Positions 1-9,638 of a stretch of 64,000 nucleotides of DNA are shown here, piece after piece. Below the pieces are notes generated by a model. It made no database searches. It saw only the letters and a list, made by a program, of their open reading frames with translations, and was not told where the DNA came from. The translations under genes were made by a program, and so were the position numbers. This stretch comes from Aquamicrobium zhengzhouense (GTDB taxonomy: Bacteria; Pseudomonadota; Alphaproteobacteria; Rhizobiales; Rhizobiaceae): assembly GCF_016124105.1 (NCBI RefSeq), contig NZ_JADGMQ010000002.1:310001-374000 (forward strand), in the 5' to 3' direction. Position 1 is the first letter of the stretch. The number at the start of each line of letters is the position of its first letter.

Positions 1-2
1 AT

Positions 3-80
3 GGCCAGAAGGTCACCTTCGACACCGAGCCGGATCGTATGGGCAAGGGTCCGAAGGCTGTGAACCTTTCGGCAGAATAA
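3..80 (+). CDS. Cold-shock protein, C-terminal fragment
   Basis: The window opens inside a reading frame that gives 25 residues before a TAA at 78-80. The visible part contains GQKVTFDTEPD and ends KGPKAVNLSAE, which matches the last beta strands of CspA-family single-strand nucleic-acid-binding proteins. These small OB-fold proteins act as RNA chaperones in the cytoplasm. The start and the RNP1/RNP2 motifs lie upstream of the window, so only the family can be given. A strong terminator follows 16 bases after the stop codon. Confidence 0.75.
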   Translation, partial: GQKVTFDTEPDRMGKGPKAVNLSAE

Positions 81-96
81 TCCCGCAAGAGTTTGG

Positions 97-127
97 AAAG
101 GCGGTGCGAGCGATCGCGCCGCCTTTT
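97..127 (+). terminator. Intrinsic terminator after cold-shock gene
   Basis: AAAGGCGGTGCG pairs with CGCGCCGCCTTT across a short loop (one G-U pair) and is followed by a run of T. It lies just downstream of the cold-shock stop codon and separates it from uvrB. Confidence 0.8.
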
Positions 128-292
128 TCGTTTCAGGGGCCAAGTAAGAGCAGAGAACTACTTGTACGCCCGGACATCGCTGCTGCGTCGCATGACGGAT
201 CCTGACAACCTCCTGTCAGGATCACGTGAATTGATCGAGGCGTGGGGGCCGCAGGCCTTTCCATTTGATGTGGCACCGACCATATTCCCGCC

Positions 293-3154
293 ATGGCACG
301 ATCTCCAGACATGAAGCGCGGCGCGGCCGCAAAGGCCGGAAACGCGCGCAAAGGCCCCCTGACAGAGTTTCTTGACGCTTCCGAGCGCGTGGATGCGCCA
401 GAAGGGTTTGATGAGGCACCTCAGGCAGCGATCGAAGGCGTGCCGCTGAGCGGCTCGATTTCAGATTGGGCTCGGGAGATCTCGGAGCAGGCGGAAAGGC
501 CTGCCGCCAAGCCGAAGAAGAAGGTCGCTGAGCGCTCGAGCGCGCCCACGCGTTCTTCGCGCGGCACGTCGATGGGCGGCGCGGCGTCGCCGAAGGAGCG
601 GGCTGCGGCCGGTCTCAATCCTGTCGCTGGTCTGGATATTGCGCTCGAGGACGTCGATACACTCGCTTCTTCGGGTGTGACAGCCACGGTCGCGGCGCTC
701 TCCAAGCTGATCGAAGGCGGCGACCCGAACCTGCGCGACGAAAAATGGGTGCCGCACCGCCCCGAACGGCCGAACAAGTCTGAGGGCGGCATCGCACTCA
801 AGATGGACACGGAATTCAAGCCGTCGGGCGATCAGCCGACAGCGATCCGTGATCTTGTCGCCGGCGTTGCCGAGAAGGAGCGCACGCAGGTGCTGCTCGG
901 CGTTACCGGTTCGGGCAAGACGTTTACGATGGCGAAGGTAATCGAGGAAACGCAGCGCCCGGCGCTGATCCTCGCGCCCAACAAGACGCTGGCGGCGCAG
1001 CTTTATGGCGAGTTCAGAAGCTTTTTCCCCAACAACGCGGTCGAATATTTCGTCTCGTATTACGACTACTACCAGCCGGAAGCCTACGTTCCGCGCACCG
1101 ACACCTATATCGAGAAGGAATCCTCGATCAACGAGCAGATCGACCGCATGCGCCACTCGGCGACGCGCTCGCTGCTGGAGCGTGATGACGTCATCATCGT
1201 CGCGTCGGTGTCGTGCATCTACGGTATCGGCTCGGTCGAAACCTATACGGCGATGACCTTCCAGATGGAGGTGGGCGACCGGCTCGACCAGCGGCAGTTG
1301 CTCGCCGACCTCGTGGCGCAGCAATACAAGCGTCAGGACATCAATTTCACGCGCGGCTCATTTCGCGTGCGGGGCGACACGATCGAGCTGTTCCCTGCCC
1401 ACTTGGAAGACCGCGCCTGGCGCATTTCGATGTGGGGCGACGAGATCGAGACGATCACCGAGTTCGACCCGCTGACGGGTCAGAAAACCGGCGACCTCAA
1501 GAGCGTCAAGATCTATGCGAATTCGCACTATGTGACGCCGCGCCCAACGCTGAACCAGGCGATCAAGTCGATCAAGGAAGAGCTGAAGCATCGGCTGGCC
1601 GAGCTCGAGCGGGCAGGGCGTCTGCTCGAAGCCCAGCGCCTCGAGCAGCGCACCCGGTTCGACCTTGAAATGCTTGAAGCAACCGGCTCCTGCGCCGGCA
1701 TCGAAAACTATTCGCGCTACCTCACCGGCCGCCGCCCCGGCGATCCACCGCCGACCCTGTTCGAGTACGTGCCGGACAACGCCATCGTTTTCATCGACGA
1801 GAGCCATGTGACGGTGCCGCAGATCGGCGCGATGTATCGCGGCGACTTTCGGCGCAAGGCAACGCTTGCCGAATACGGTTTCCGCCTGCCTTCATGCATG
1901 GACAACCGTCCGCTGCGCTTCGAGGAGTGGGACGCGATGCGCCCTCTCACGGTCGCCGTGTCGGCTACGCCCAGCAGCTGGGAGATGGAAGAGGCCGGCG
2001 GCGTCTTCGCCGAGCAGGTCATTCGCCCGACCGGTCTGATCGATCCGCCGGTCGAGGTGCGTCCGGCCAAGAGCCAGGTCGACGACGTTCTGGGCGAGAT
2101 CCGCGAGACGACGGCCAAGGGCTATCGCACGCTTTGCACTGTTCTGACCAAGCGCATGGCGGAAGACCTTACCGAATATCTGCACGAGCAAGGCGTTCGC
2201 GTGCGCTACATGCACTCGGACATCGACACGCTGGAGCGCATCGAAATTTTGCGCGACCTGCGCCTTGGCGCGTTCGACGTGCTCATCGGCATCAACCTTC
2301 TGCGCGAAGGTCTCGACATTCCCGAATGCGGGTTCGTTGCGATCCTCGATGCCGACAAGGAAGGCTTTCTGCGGTCGGAAACATCGCTCATCCAGACGAT
2401 CGGCCGTGCGGCGCGTAACGTCGACGGCAAGGTCATTCTCTATGCCGACCAGATCACCGGCTCGATGGAGCGGGCGATGGCGGAGACCAATCGCCGCCGC
2501 GAAAAGCAGATGGCCTACAACGAGGCCAACGGCATCACGCCGGAGAGCGTGAAGAAGAATATCGGCGACATTCTCGACTCGGTCTACGAACGCGATCACG
2601 TGCGCGCCGACATTTCCGGCTTCACAAAGGACGGCAAGGACAACCTCGTCGGCAACAATCTTAAGTCGCATCTCGACTATCTCGAGAAGGAGATGCGCAA
2701 TGCGGCAGCCGATCTCGACTTCGAGAAGGCCGCGCGACTGCGCGACGAGATCAAGCGCCTGCGTGAAACCGAGCTTGCGATCTCCGACGACCCGATGGCC
2801 CGCGAGGCCGATCTGATCAGCCCGGCCTCGGGCCGCGAAAAGGGCAAGCACAACAAGGGCATCGCCAAGCACAAGACGGCGGAAGAGCTGGAGCGTATCC
2901 AGAAGTACCGCGAAGCGCAGGCCGCCGAAGAAGCCGCCAAAGCCGCACGCCCCAACCTCTTCCGCAAGAACACCCTCGACGAAATGACCGTCGGCCGCAC
3001 CGAAAAGCCAGTCCAAGGCAAGCTGCCGGTCAAGCCGGAGAACGACGCCAAAGCGGTCAAACGCGAACGCGCCGGAATCGGGTCTTATGAAGACCCGGCC
3101 GATGTGCGGAAGGAAACGAGGCGGTCACGGAAGACGGGGCGGCCGGGGAGGTGA
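293..3154 (+). CDS. uvrB: UvrABC excinuclease subunit B
   Basis: UvrB is the damage-verifying helicase-like subunit of nucleotide excision repair; it is loaded by UvrA and then recruits UvrC. The 953-residue frame has the Walker A motif GVTGSGKT near residue 205, the DNA-inserting beta-hairpin region ([17 protein letters not shown]) near 258, the motif II region IDESH near 500, the helicase motif [13 protein letters not shown] near 670, and a C-terminal UVR domain ([14 protein letters not shown]) near 807 that contacts UvrC. About 170 residues precede the normal UvrB start ([12 protein letters not shown] region), a Lys/Pro/Ala-rich extension of the kind seen in rhizobial UvrB, and the tail is also long and basic. 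The start at 293 is chosen as the first ATG; 311 is an alternative. Confidence 0.96.
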   Translation: MARSPDMKRGAAAKAGNARKGPLTEFLDASERVDAPEGFDEAPQAAIEGVPLSGSISDWAREISEQAERPAAKPKKKVAERSSAPTRSSRGTSMGGAASPKERAAAGLNPVAGLDIALEDVDTLASSGVTATVAALSKLIEGGDPNLRDEKWVPHRPERPNKSEGGIALKMDTEFKPSGDQPTAIRDLVAGVAEKERTQVLLGVTGSGKTFTMAKVIEETQRPALILAPNKTLAAQLYGEFRSFFPNNAVEYFVSYYDYYQPEAYVPRTDTYIEKESSINEQIDRMRHSATRSLLERDDVIIVASVSCIYGIGSVETYTAMTFQMEVGDRLDQRQLLADLVAQQYKRQDINFTRGSFRVRGDTIELFPAHLEDRAWRISMWGDEIETITEFDPLTGQKTGDLKSVKIYANSHYVTPRPTLNQAIKSIKEELKHRLAELERAGRLLEAQRLEQRTRFDLEMLEATGSCAGIENYSRYLTGRRPGDPPPTLFEYVPDNAIVFIDESHVTVPQIGAMYRGDFRRKATLAEYGFRLPSCMDNRPLRFEEWDAMRPLTVAVSATPSSWEMEEAGGVFAEQVIRPTGLIDPPVEVRPAKSQVDDVLGEIRETTAKGYRTLCTVLTKRMAEDLTEYLHEQGVRVRYMHSDIDTLERIEILRDLRLGAFDVLIGINLLREGLDIPECGFVAILDADKEGFLRSETSLIQTIGRAARNVDGKVILYADQITGSMERAMAETNRRREKQMAYNEANGITPESVKKNIGDILDSVYERDHVRADISGFTKDGKDNLVGNNLKSHLDYLEKEMRNAAADLDFEKAARLRDEIKRLRETELAISDDPMAREADLISPASGREKGKHNKGIAKHKTAEELERIQKYREAQAAEEAAKAARPNLFRKNTLDEMTVGRTEKPVQGKLPVKPENDAKAVKRERAGIGSYEDPADVRKETRRSRKTGRPGR

Positions 3155-3398
3155 TTGGGGGGCTGAGAAAGGGGGCCGTCGGGAATTCGGCTTAGGGCCG
3201 GCACCGATGGTTGAGGCGCGTCTCTTCCAGTGGATGGCCGTTACCAGCCCTTGAGTTTGCGTGGCTCCCAATTGCCGCCATCACCCCATCCCTTCACCCC
3301 CACAAATAATCCCATAAAAAATATTCGTTTCCCCCTCGCGCCCTTCGCGATCATCATTCCGCCCTTCGCATGCATCCTGCGATCAGGGAGGACTAGAC

Positions 3399-3824
3399 AT
3401 GACCCACGAAAAATTTCCGCCGATGCCGCCGGCTAAGGGCGGGTTGATTGCGTATTTGGAAGTTGATGGCGCGCTGAAGGCGTCGGAGTTTTATGGTAAG
3501 GCTTTTGGGGCGGAGACGGCTTTAGTGGTGCCGCCGGACGAGAAGGGGCGGACGATGCATGTGCATCTTTACGTCAACGGCTCGTCACTGATGCTGGGCG
3601 ATCCGTTTCCCGAGCATGGCCACCCGCATATGCCGGCGCAGGGCTATTCGCTGCAACTGATCCTGAGCAATGACGAGATCGACAGCTGGTGGCAGCGCGC
3701 GATTGATGCTGGCTGTGAGGTCGTCACGCCGCTCGATGTGATGTTCTGGGGCGACAGATGGGGAAGCCTGCGCGATCCTTTCGGTGTATCCTGGGCGATG
3801 AACGCATCGGTGAAACCGAGCTAG
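3399..3824 (+). CDS. VOC-family (PhnB/glyoxalase-like) protein
   Basis: This is a 141-residue protein of the vicinal oxygen chelate fold. It shows YLEVDGALKASEFYGKAFGA near the N-terminus and a C-terminal WGDRWGSLRDPFGVSWAM motif, the pattern of PhnB-type proteins (COG2764). Members bind a metal or a small substrate in a paired beta-alpha-beta-beta-beta cup; the substrate here cannot be told. AGGGAGGAC precedes the ATG. The next gene, a DUF1428 protein, begins 12 bases downstream with its own AGGAGG, so the two form an operon. Such pairs are common among small stress or detoxification genes, but that role is inference. Confidence 0.85.
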   Translation: MTHEKFPPMPPAKGGLIAYLEVDGALKASEFYGKAFGAETALVVPPDEKGRTMHVHLYVNGSSLMLGDPFPEHGHPHMPAQGYSLQLILSNDEIDSWWQRAIDAGCEVVTPLDVMFWGDRWGSLRDPFGVSWAMNASVKPS

Positions 3825-3836
3825 GGAGGAAAGCAG

Positions 3837-4190
3837 ATGGCGTATGTCGATGGCTTTGTCGTCGCGGTTCCGACCGCGAACCTGGAGCAATACAAACAGC
3901 TGGCGACCCATGCCTGCAACGTATGGATCGAGCACGGCGCACTTTCTTATGTCGAAGCGTATGCGGATGACGTGCCCTACGGTGAGCTGACATCTTTCCC
4001 GCGCGCGGTGCAGGCAAAGGACGATGAGACGGTGATATTCGCCTGGATCACCTATTCGTCGCGCGAGAGCCGCGACGAGATCAATCAAAGGGTGATGGGC
4101 GATGAGCGCATGAAGAGCGAAGCCTGGAAGGGCGTATTCGATGCGCAGCGCATGATCTACGGTGGCCTCAAGACATTCGTGGAGGCCTGA
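3837..4190 (+). CDS. DUF1428 (YbaA-like) protein
   Basis: A 117-residue protein beginning MAYVDGFVVAVPTANLEQY and containing PRAVQAKDDETVIFAWITY, which is the signature of the DUF1428 family (E. coli YbaA). The fold is a small ferredoxin-like alpha/beta dimer; no reaction is established for the family. The frame starts 12 bases after the VOC gene behind a strong AGGAGG, so translation is probably coupled to it. Length is normal for the family and the frame is intact. Confidence 0.88.
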   Translation: MAYVDGFVVAVPTANLEQYKQLATHACNVWIEHGALSYVEAYADDVPYGELTSFPRAVQAKDDETVIFAWITYSSRESRDEINQRVMGDERMKSEAWKGVFDAQRMIYGGLKTFVEA

Positions 4191-4270
4191 GGATCCACAT
4201 AATTGAGGATCTCATGGCCGCTGGACCTGATTGCAGGTCAAGCGACACTGGCGTGCCATAAGCCAGTCAA

Positions 4271-4501
4271 TTAAGGGCAGGCACTATCGGTCAGTCCTGC
4301 GCTGACCATGTTGAGCGGCAGGCGGTTTCCGCGCGCATAAGCACTGAACACGCGATCGGCTATGATTTCCCGCCGCGCATGATTATGCGCAGGGATACCC
4401 AGCTCATTGCTGACAGCCTCTATGATGGACTGCATTTGAGCGAGGTCTGGCGGGGCCACAAGGACGCCGTCGAATGTGGTGGGAGTCTCGGGGGCGGGCA
4501 T
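4271..4501 (-). CDS. Hypothetical 76-residue protein
   Basis: A small leftward frame with no family I recognise. The start at 4501 is chosen because AAGGAG lies seven bases upstream; an ATG at 4507 leaves only one base after the Shine-Dalgarno sequence. The product is mostly helical by appearance (DLAQMQSIIEAVSNELGI, then HARREIIADRVFSAYARG) with a short Pro/Thr-rich N-terminus and no membrane segment. It is convergent with the DUF1428 gene. The good ribosome site is the main support that it is real. Confidence 0.5.
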   Translation of the reverse strand: MPAPETPTTFDGVLVAPPDLAQMQSIIEAVSNELGIPAHNHARREIIADRVFSAYARGNRLPLNMVSAGLTDSACP

Positions 4502-4507
4502 ACTCAT

Positions 4508-4817
4508 ACTCCTTAATGCCAGGCGCGTGTGCGCCATTCTTCATAAGAGACTATCCTTTTGCAGGATTGCCGGAATCTTTTGTTGCGGCAAATGCAAAAT
4601 TGAAAATGTGTCCTCTTGTGGCAGCAGTGAAACATTTGTTGATCGGTTTTCCGCCAAATGGCGCTGGGAAGAGGGGTGCAGCGCCGATTTGATCGCGGCT
4701 GGCTTTGGCCATTGTCGATCGCCCGTGCTATTGGCAGATCGTTTCTGAAATTCGGCGTTACGAAATGCCTGCCAGCCCTTCCGCCTGCAAAACTGATAGT
4801 GTCACGGTGGCGACATC
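4508..4817. other. Intergenic region between 4271 gene and exporter
   Basis: About 310 bases without a convincing gene. Short frames on both strands lack ribosome sites and resemble nothing I know. The stretch is more AT-rich around 4580-4620 and presumably holds the divergent promoters of the flanking genes; no terminator or clear operator is visible. Confidence 0.4.
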
Positions 4818-5663
4818 GTGAGCATTGGTGTCTTCTTCGCCGTACTGGCCGCGGCACTGATGCATGCATCGTGGAACGCGCTGCTCAAGGTTCGTCTCGA
4901 CCGCTTCGCGTCCATCTCTCTGATGAGCTTCGGAACCGGTTTGGTTGCAGCGCCGCTGTTGCCGTTTGTTTCGGTGCCAAATGGGGTCACCTGGGGCTGG
5001 ATCGCTCTCTCGCTGTTTTTCCATACAGGCTACAAATACTACCTGACCCGAGCCTATGAGCACGGCGACCTGACACTGGCTTATCCGCTCGCTCGTGGGA
5101 CAGCTCCTCTCCTTACGACGATTGGCGGTGCCATCTTGCTCGGCGAGGCGCCGGGGCCGGTGACGCTGGCAGGGATCGTTCTTTTGTGCGGCGGCGTATT
5201 CCTGATGTCTTATCGCGGTGGCGCGAGCGCTGATGCGTTTCGCGCCCGCGCCGTATTCTATGCGCTCCTGACCTCTGTCTTCATTGCAGGGTACACCATC
5301 AGCGATGGCTCGGGTGCACGCTCCTCCGTGGACGCAACGAGTTATGCTGTCTGGTTGTTCGTGTTCGAAGGCATCTGGTCGATGCTCTTCTGCATCATGC
5401 TGCGCGGGCCGCGGGTCATCCGCGTCATGATCCCTGAGTGGAAGATCGGATTGCTGGGCGGTCTCCTCAGTGGCATCGCCTACTGGATTGCGATGTGGGC
5501 AATGACGAAGGCACCGATCGCAGCCGTCGCCGCCCTGCGCGAAAGCTCGATCTTGTTCGCAATGCTGATTTCGGTCGTGATGCTGGGCGAGGCGGTCTCG
5601 CGGTGGCGGGTTTTAGCGGCCCTGCTGATCGTAAGCGGCGTGGTCGCACTGCGGCTTGCCTGA
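4818..5663 (+). CDS. EamA/DMT-family transporter
   Basis: The 281-residue product has about ten hydrophobic segments arranged as two repeats of five, the layout of drug/metabolite transporter (EamA) permeases in the inner membrane. AYEHGDLTLAYPLARGTAPLLTT and the C-terminal APIAAVAALRESSILFAMLISVVMLGE are typical repeat-end motifs (a conserved Pro or Ala-rich helix followed by GE). The start is a GTG at 4818 with only a weak GGTGG upstream. Substrate is unknown; relatives export amino acids, purines or small metabolites. It stands alone, with about 125 bases to the thioesterase gene downstream. Confidence 0.88.
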   Translation: MSIGVFFAVLAAALMHASWNALLKVRLDRFASISLMSFGTGLVAAPLLPFVSVPNGVTWGWIALSLFFHTGYKYYLTRAYEHGDLTLAYPLARGTAPLLTTIGGAILLGEAPGPVTLAGIVLLCGGVFLMSYRGGASADAFRARAVFYALLTSVFIAGYTISDGSGARSSVDATSYAVWLFVFEGIWSMLFCIMLRGPRVIRVMIPEWKIGLLGGLLSGIAYWIAMWAMTKAPIAAVAALRESSILFAMLISVVMLGEAVSRWRVLAALLIVSGVVALRLA

Positions 5664-5789
5664 GGTGCGGGATCGTCCACAGCTGAGGCCCAAACCTGTA
5701 ATATTTGTCCGCAACGTCATGGTGGCAGGCTACTTGTTCGCTCCGGAAGACGCAGGTAGGGCTTCTATAGACCTTGCAGTGAGGGGAAC

Positions 5790-6182
5790 ATGAACAGGAC
5801 AGATGTAAAGCCCGTGGGCGAGCTGACCTTGCGCACGCTTGCCATGCCAGCCGACGCAAACGCCGCAGGCGATATTTTTGGCGGTTGGGTCATGGCCCAG
5901 ATGGACCTGGCCTGCGGTATCCGCGCAGCCGAGCGCGCCAGGGGCAGGGTGGTCACTGCTGCAGTCAAGGAAATGTCCTTTGCCAAACCTATGAAGGTTG
6001 GCGATACGCTTTGCGTTTACATCGACATCACGAAGGTGGGCACGACTTCGCTGACGCTCCGCGTCGAGGCTTGGGCACAGCGATATCTTTCCGATTTGAT
6101 GGAACGCGTAACCCACGCTGATTTTGTCATGGTAGCAGTCGACGCGGATGGGAAGCCGACACCCGTGCCGCAGGAAAGCTGA
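5790..6182 (+). CDS. Acyl-CoA thioesterase, YciA-type hotdog
   Basis: A 130-residue hotdog-fold protein. MPADANAAGDIFGGWVMAQMDLACG is the YciA/BACH signature, in which the Asp of GDIFGGW activates water for acyl-CoA hydrolysis; RVVTAAVKEMSFAKPMKVGD completes the substrate pocket. It acts in the cytoplasm on acyl-CoA esters, usually as a hexamer. GAGGGGA lies just upstream of the ATG. It is convergent with the HxlR gene, with only three bases between the stop codons. Confidence 0.9.
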   Translation: MNRTDVKPVGELTLRTLAMPADANAAGDIFGGWVMAQMDLACGIRAAERARGRVVTAAVKEMSFAKPMKVGDTLCVYIDITKVGTTSLTLRVEAWAQRYLSDLMERVTHADFVMVAVDADGKPTPVPQES

Positions 6183-6185
6183 CGA

Positions 6186-6554
6186 TTAGTCTCTCTCCGC
6201 ATCGAAAACTCGCCGTGCATCGTTGATGCGATCGATGTTCGCGCGGGCCCAATCGCTGAGCGCTTTTACAGGCTCGTGAAGTCCGCGGCCGAGAGTTGTC
6301 AGCTCATAATCGACCCGCGGCGGGATCGTGGGGTAGACTGTGCGCGTCACGAGTCCGTCCCGCTCGAGGCCCCTTAGCGTCGTCGTCAGCATTTTTTGCG
6401 AAATGTTGCCGATACTGCGCTGAAGTTCCGTGAAGCGCAGTGGTCCATTGCACAGCAGTTCCACGACCAAAACCGCCCATTTGTCACCTACTCGTGCAAG
6501 CACATCGCTGATTGCGCGGCAGGCGGTTGGGTTGTGGTGACTGAGTGTCAACAA
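6186..6554 (-). CDS. HxlR-family transcriptional regulator
   Basis: A 122-residue winged helix protein. The N-terminal NPTACRAISDVLARVGDKWAV and RFTELQRSIGNISQKMLTTTLRGLERDGLVTR are diagnostic of HxlR/DUF24 regulators. The Cys at about position 12 is where many members (YodB, HypR, QorR) sense electrophiles or oxidants. The gene is divergent from an NADPH/FMN reductase gene and the gap between them holds a nested palindrome, so it very likely represses that reductase and itself until a reactive quinone or aldehyde modifies the cysteine. The role is inferred from the arrangement. Confidence 0.92.
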   Translation of the reverse strand: MLTLSHHNPTACRAISDVLARVGDKWAVLVVELLCNGPLRFTELQRSIGNISQKMLTTTLRGLERDGLVTRTVYPTIPPRVDYELTTLGRGLHEPVKALSDWARANIDRINDARRVFDAERD

Positions 6555-6590
6555 AGTCGCTCCTTGCGGACAGCCTCATTAGTTACATAT

Positions 6591-6628
6591 CTAGCGTTAG
6601 TATCATTCTGATACCGAGTTAACGCTAG
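6591..6628. promoter_or_regulatory. Nested palindrome, likely HxlR operator
   Basis: CTAGCGTTA at 6591-6599 is matched by TAACGCTAG at 6620-6628, and inside it GTATC-N5-GATAC occupies 6600-6614. The element lies between the HxlR start (6554) and the reductase start (6641), where it would cover the promoter of either gene. Confidence 0.7.
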
Positions 6629-6640
6629 AAGGACTTTACC

Positions 6641-7246
6641 ATGGCCAAACCTAAAATCGGAGTGATCATCGGTTCTACCCGTCAGGGTCGCTTCGGTGAC
6701 AAGCCTGCAGAATGGATTGCCGAACTGGCCAGGGCGACGGGAGACTTCGAAGTCGAGATCGTCGATCTGCGCGATTTCCCGCTGCCGTTCTTCGAAGAGC
6801 CGGCATCACCGGCATGGGCTCCGTCCCAGTCTGAAGTGGCGCGTAAGTGGCAGGAGAAGGTTGCGAGCTTCGACGGCTACATCATGACCGCAGCCGAGTA
6901 CAACCACAGCCCGACCGGTGTTCTCAAGAATGCGCTCGACTACGCCTACAATGAGTGGGCCAACAAGCCGGTGGCGTTCGTCGGCTACGGCGGTGTCGGC
7001 GGTGCACGTGCGGTCGAGCACCTTCGCCTTATCGCAATTGAGCTGCAGATGGCACCGATCCGCACTGGCGTTCACATCGTGTGGGCTGACTACGCGCAGA
7101 TCGCTTCTGGCGACAAGAAGGTTGCCGACTTCCCGCACCTTGTGCAGTCCGGCAGCGACATGCTCTCACAGTTTGCCTGGTGGGTGAACGCGCTCAAGTC
7201 CGCGCGCGACGCTTCTTTGGAAGCTGACAAGGCCGCTGCCGAGTAG
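6641..7246 (+). CDS. NADPH-dependent FMN reductase
   Basis: A 201-residue flavodoxin-like protein of the NADPH-dependent FMN reductase family. GVIIGSTRQGRFGDKPAEW is the phosphate-binding loop for FMN, AAEYNHSPTGVLKNALDY binds the isoalloxazine ring, and VAFVGYGGVGGARAVEHLR is the third conserved block. Enzymes of this group reduce flavins, quinones, chromate or azo compounds in the cytoplasm. It is divergent from an HxlR regulator. That context suggests a quinone or electrophile defence role. A strong terminator follows at 7270. Confidence 0.93.
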   Translation: MAKPKIGVIIGSTRQGRFGDKPAEWIAELARATGDFEVEIVDLRDFPLPFFEEPASPAWAPSQSEVARKWQEKVASFDGYIMTAAEYNHSPTGVLKNALDYAYNEWANKPVAFVGYGGVGGARAVEHLRLIAIELQMAPIRTGVHIVWADYAQIASGDKKVADFPHLVQSGSDMLSQFAWWVNALKSARDASLEADKAAAE

Positions 7247-7269
7247 GATTGAGCGGAACATCAAAATGA

Positions 7270-7296
7270 AAAGGCCGGCTTGTGTTGCCGGCCTTT
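7270..7296. terminator. Bidirectional terminator
   Basis: AAAGGCCGGC and GCCGGCCTTT form a 10-bp stem around a 7-base loop, with A-rich and T-rich flanks. It lies between the convergent reductase and CNNM genes and can serve both. Confidence 0.85.
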
Positions 7297-7299
7297 GTC

Positions 7300-8613
7300 T
7301 TATGCGGGAAGCATCCCGCGATGGGTCTTGATGCTGCGCGTTGCAAGAATTTTGTCGATGCGCCGACCGTCCAGGTCAACCACTTCAAAGCGCCAGCCCA
7401 GGGCATCTACATATTCGCCAATTTCTGGCAGTTTGTGCATGTGTGACAGGACAAATCCCGCGAGCGTTTCATAATCCCGTTTCTCTGGCAGTTCGATGTG
7501 GAGGATTTCGGCCATTTCGTCCGTCGGCAGATAGCCGGCGAGAAGCCAGGAGCCGTCCTCGCGTTCGATTGCTGAAGGCTCCTCTTCATCGTCGAGGTCC
7601 GAACGGAAAGCACCAACGATCGTCTCGAGAATGTCCGCAGGCGTTACGACGCCTTCGAAGTTGCCATACTCGTCATGGACGAGAGCCATGGGCGTTTCCG
7701 CCTCTTTGAGCGTCGTCAGGACATCAAGTGCGTCCGTGTTGTCGTGTACAATCGGTGCCGGCTGGATCAGTTCTGACAGTTCAAAGGGCTTGCGCTCGAT
7801 CAGCATTGCAAGCACTTCGCGAGCGCGAATGACGCCGACCATCTGGTCCACGCTGCCATCACCAACTGGCAGGATGGAACGTGGCGTTTCAACCAGCTTT
7901 CGGCGAAGCGTGGTCTTGTTGTCGTGCAGATCGATCCAATCGATTTCGGTACGGGGAGTCATGAGTGCACGAACGCTGCGATCTGCAAGGCGCATCACGC
8001 CTGCGATCATCTTGCGTTCGTCGCTTTCCACCACGCCATGGCTTTCGGCCTCAGCAATAAGGCTGGCGATCTCTTCGTCGGTGACCTTTGTCGTGCCTTC
8101 TTCGGATTGCCCCAGCAGCTTGAGGACCGCCTTGCCCGAAATATCGAGAAGCCAAACCAGGGGAGCAGCGACGATGGAAAGGATACGCATGCCGCCAGCA
8201 ACGCGCGAAGCGACCGCTTCCGGGTTGCGAAGGGCGATCTGCTTTGGAACGAGCTCGCCAATAATGAGCGAGCCGTAGGTGATCAGCGCCACGACAAGGC
8301 CGACGCCCAGCGTGCCTGCAACGCCTTCCGGTACTCCAACGGAGATCATCCAGTTTGAAAGCCGCAGGCCGAGCGTCGCTCCCGAAAATGCACCGGAAAG
8401 GACGCCCACGAGGGTGATGCCGATCTGGACGGTCGAAAGAAAACGCCCCGGGTCAGATGCGAGCTTGTTGGCGATAGCCGCGCCGGTGTTTCCCTTTTCG
8501 CCCATTGCCGACAGGCGGGATGGGCGGGAAGAGACGACGGCCAACTCGGACATGGCCAGAAGCCCGTTGACGCAGATGAGAACGACGACGACAGCGATTT
8601 CAATGTACAGCAT
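7300..8613 (-). CDS. CNNM/CorC hemolysin-family transporter
   Basis: The 437-residue product has an N-terminal DUF21/CNNM membrane domain of about four segments (residues 1-150, with SELAVVSSRPSRL and GSLIIGELVPKQIALRNPE), a pair of CBS domains (about 205-325, starting SDERKMIAGVMRLADRSVRALMTPR), and a C-terminal CorC/HlyC domain (about 345-425, DGSWLLAGYLPTDEM). Proteins of this type sit in the inner membrane and take part in Mg2+/Co2+ homeostasis; the hemolysin label is historical. Length and domain order are normal. The gene is a single unit with a shared terminator at its 3' end. Confidence 0.93.
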   Translation of the reverse strand: MLYIEIAVVVVLICVNGLLAMSELAVVSSRPSRLSAMGEKGNTGAAIANKLASDPGRFLSTVQIGITLVGVLSGAFSGATLGLRLSNWMISVGVPEGVAGTLGVGLVVALITYGSLIIGELVPKQIALRNPEAVASRVAGGMRILSIVAAPLVWLLDISGKAVLKLLGQSEEGTTKVTDEEIASLIAEAESHGVVESDERKMIAGVMRLADRSVRALMTPRTEIDWIDLHDNKTTLRRKLVETPRSILPVGDGSVDQMVGVIRAREVLAMLIERKPFELSELIQPAPIVHDNTDALDVLTTLKEAETPMALVHDEYGNFEGVVTPADILETIVGAFRSDLDDEEEPSAIEREDGSWLLAGYLPTDEMAEILHIELPEKRDYETLAGFVLSHMHKLPEIGEYVDALGWRFEVVDLDGRRIDKILATRSIKTHRGMLPA

Positions 8614-8751
8614 CGGTTCCAGATAGCACTAGGCGCCAATTATGGCGACAGCATTTTTCAGGGGTAGCGATTATCTCCGCAAAGGACAGGGTACAGCGGC
8701 GGTTTCTCGTCGAAATTGTCGCCGCATCTGTCGGTTGATAAGCTCATCTTG

Positions 8752-9450
8752 TTATTGGCAGAAGGTTGAACCATTGCGCCGTTGAGCGAGGTCAAGATGC
8801 AGATGGTCGGAGTGGTCCGCGTCACTGCCGGGTCCCAAAACAGATTTAAACGGTCCGCACGCGGCCGTCCTAATACGCTGCAAAAGGCTGGCCTCTTTCG
8901 CCTCCTTCTTGCCATAGGCGCGAATATCGAACCGTGTTTCATCCTTGAATATTAAGGCAGAGACGTCGAGCGCGTTGGCGAAAGCGTGTTCGGATAGCTT
9001 CTGAGTGCCATTTCTGGGGCGGCAGACATAAGCGGACGCCTGATTGATCGCAGCCAGTTCTTGGCCCAGTTCGTCGCGTACGGCTCTTATCAGCGCGTTA
9101 TCCACGAACTTTGCGGTGGCGAGCGCCATGGGGCAGGAGAGCGTTGCCGCAGGTCGGAGTTCAACCCCGCCGGGCAAGAGGCCGACCTCGACCGGATGGT
9201 CGGCTCTACAACCTCCATCCCGTAGTGCGTCTGCGGCCGTGAACCCGACGCCTAGCTTCTTGAGTCGCTCCCTGCAGAGGCGCTCGCTTTCGGGAAGAGT
9301 GCGGATTACTGACGTTTTCTCGGCTTCCGGTTCAATGGTTGCGGGCTTTGCAGGTGGCGGCTGCATTGTCGCGGGCAACTCCACTGCATTTGTTGGCGCG
9401 ACAATTAAGCAGACCAGCGCGATCACGGCTGGTTTGTTGATGAAGCTCAT
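8752..9450 (-). CDS. Secreted extensin-like protein
   Basis: The 232-residue product carries an N-terminal signal peptide (SFINKPAVIALVCLIVAP, cut after about residue 22), a Pro-rich linker, then an extensin-like C-terminal domain (PF06904) with CRERLKKLGV, SEHAFANALDVSAL and DADHSDHLHLDL. The last two blocks hold the His/Asp residues that resemble peptidase M15/VanY-type metal sites. Four or more cysteines fit a periplasmic protein. The start at 9450 is chosen to begin with the signal peptide; an upstream GTG at 9501 is possible. Function in peptidoglycan trimming is inference. Confidence 0.85.
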   Translation of the reverse strand: MSFINKPAVIALVCLIVAPTNAVELPATMQPPPAKPATIEPEAEKTSVIRTLPESERLCRERLKKLGVGFTAADALRDGGCRADHPVEVGLLPGGVELRPAATLSCPMALATAKFVDNALIRAVRDELGQELAAINQASAYVCRPRNGTQKLSEHAFANALDVSALIFKDETRFDIRAYGKKEAKEASLLQRIRTAACGPFKSVLGPGSDADHSDHLHLDLAQRRNGSTFCQ

Positions 9451-9638
9451 GAGGTTGAAACTGGTGCACGGCGCCGAATTCGACAACCACCGCACGATCA
9501 CATGCGGTAACGCGCTGTCTCGAATCTCATCGCGGAGCTATGCAGGTGACGGGAACGCGCGGTTCAAACTGTGAATCCCGTTGAAAATCGGGCAAGAAGT
9601 GACGCCCACCGTTTGCTAACCCTTTTTGCGGAAACACC

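Noticed and set aside
1892-3016. 374-residue leftward frame opposite uvrB
   Set aside because: It is a codon-position shadow of uvrB in GC-rich DNA; no ribosome site and no family resemblance, while uvrB is certain.
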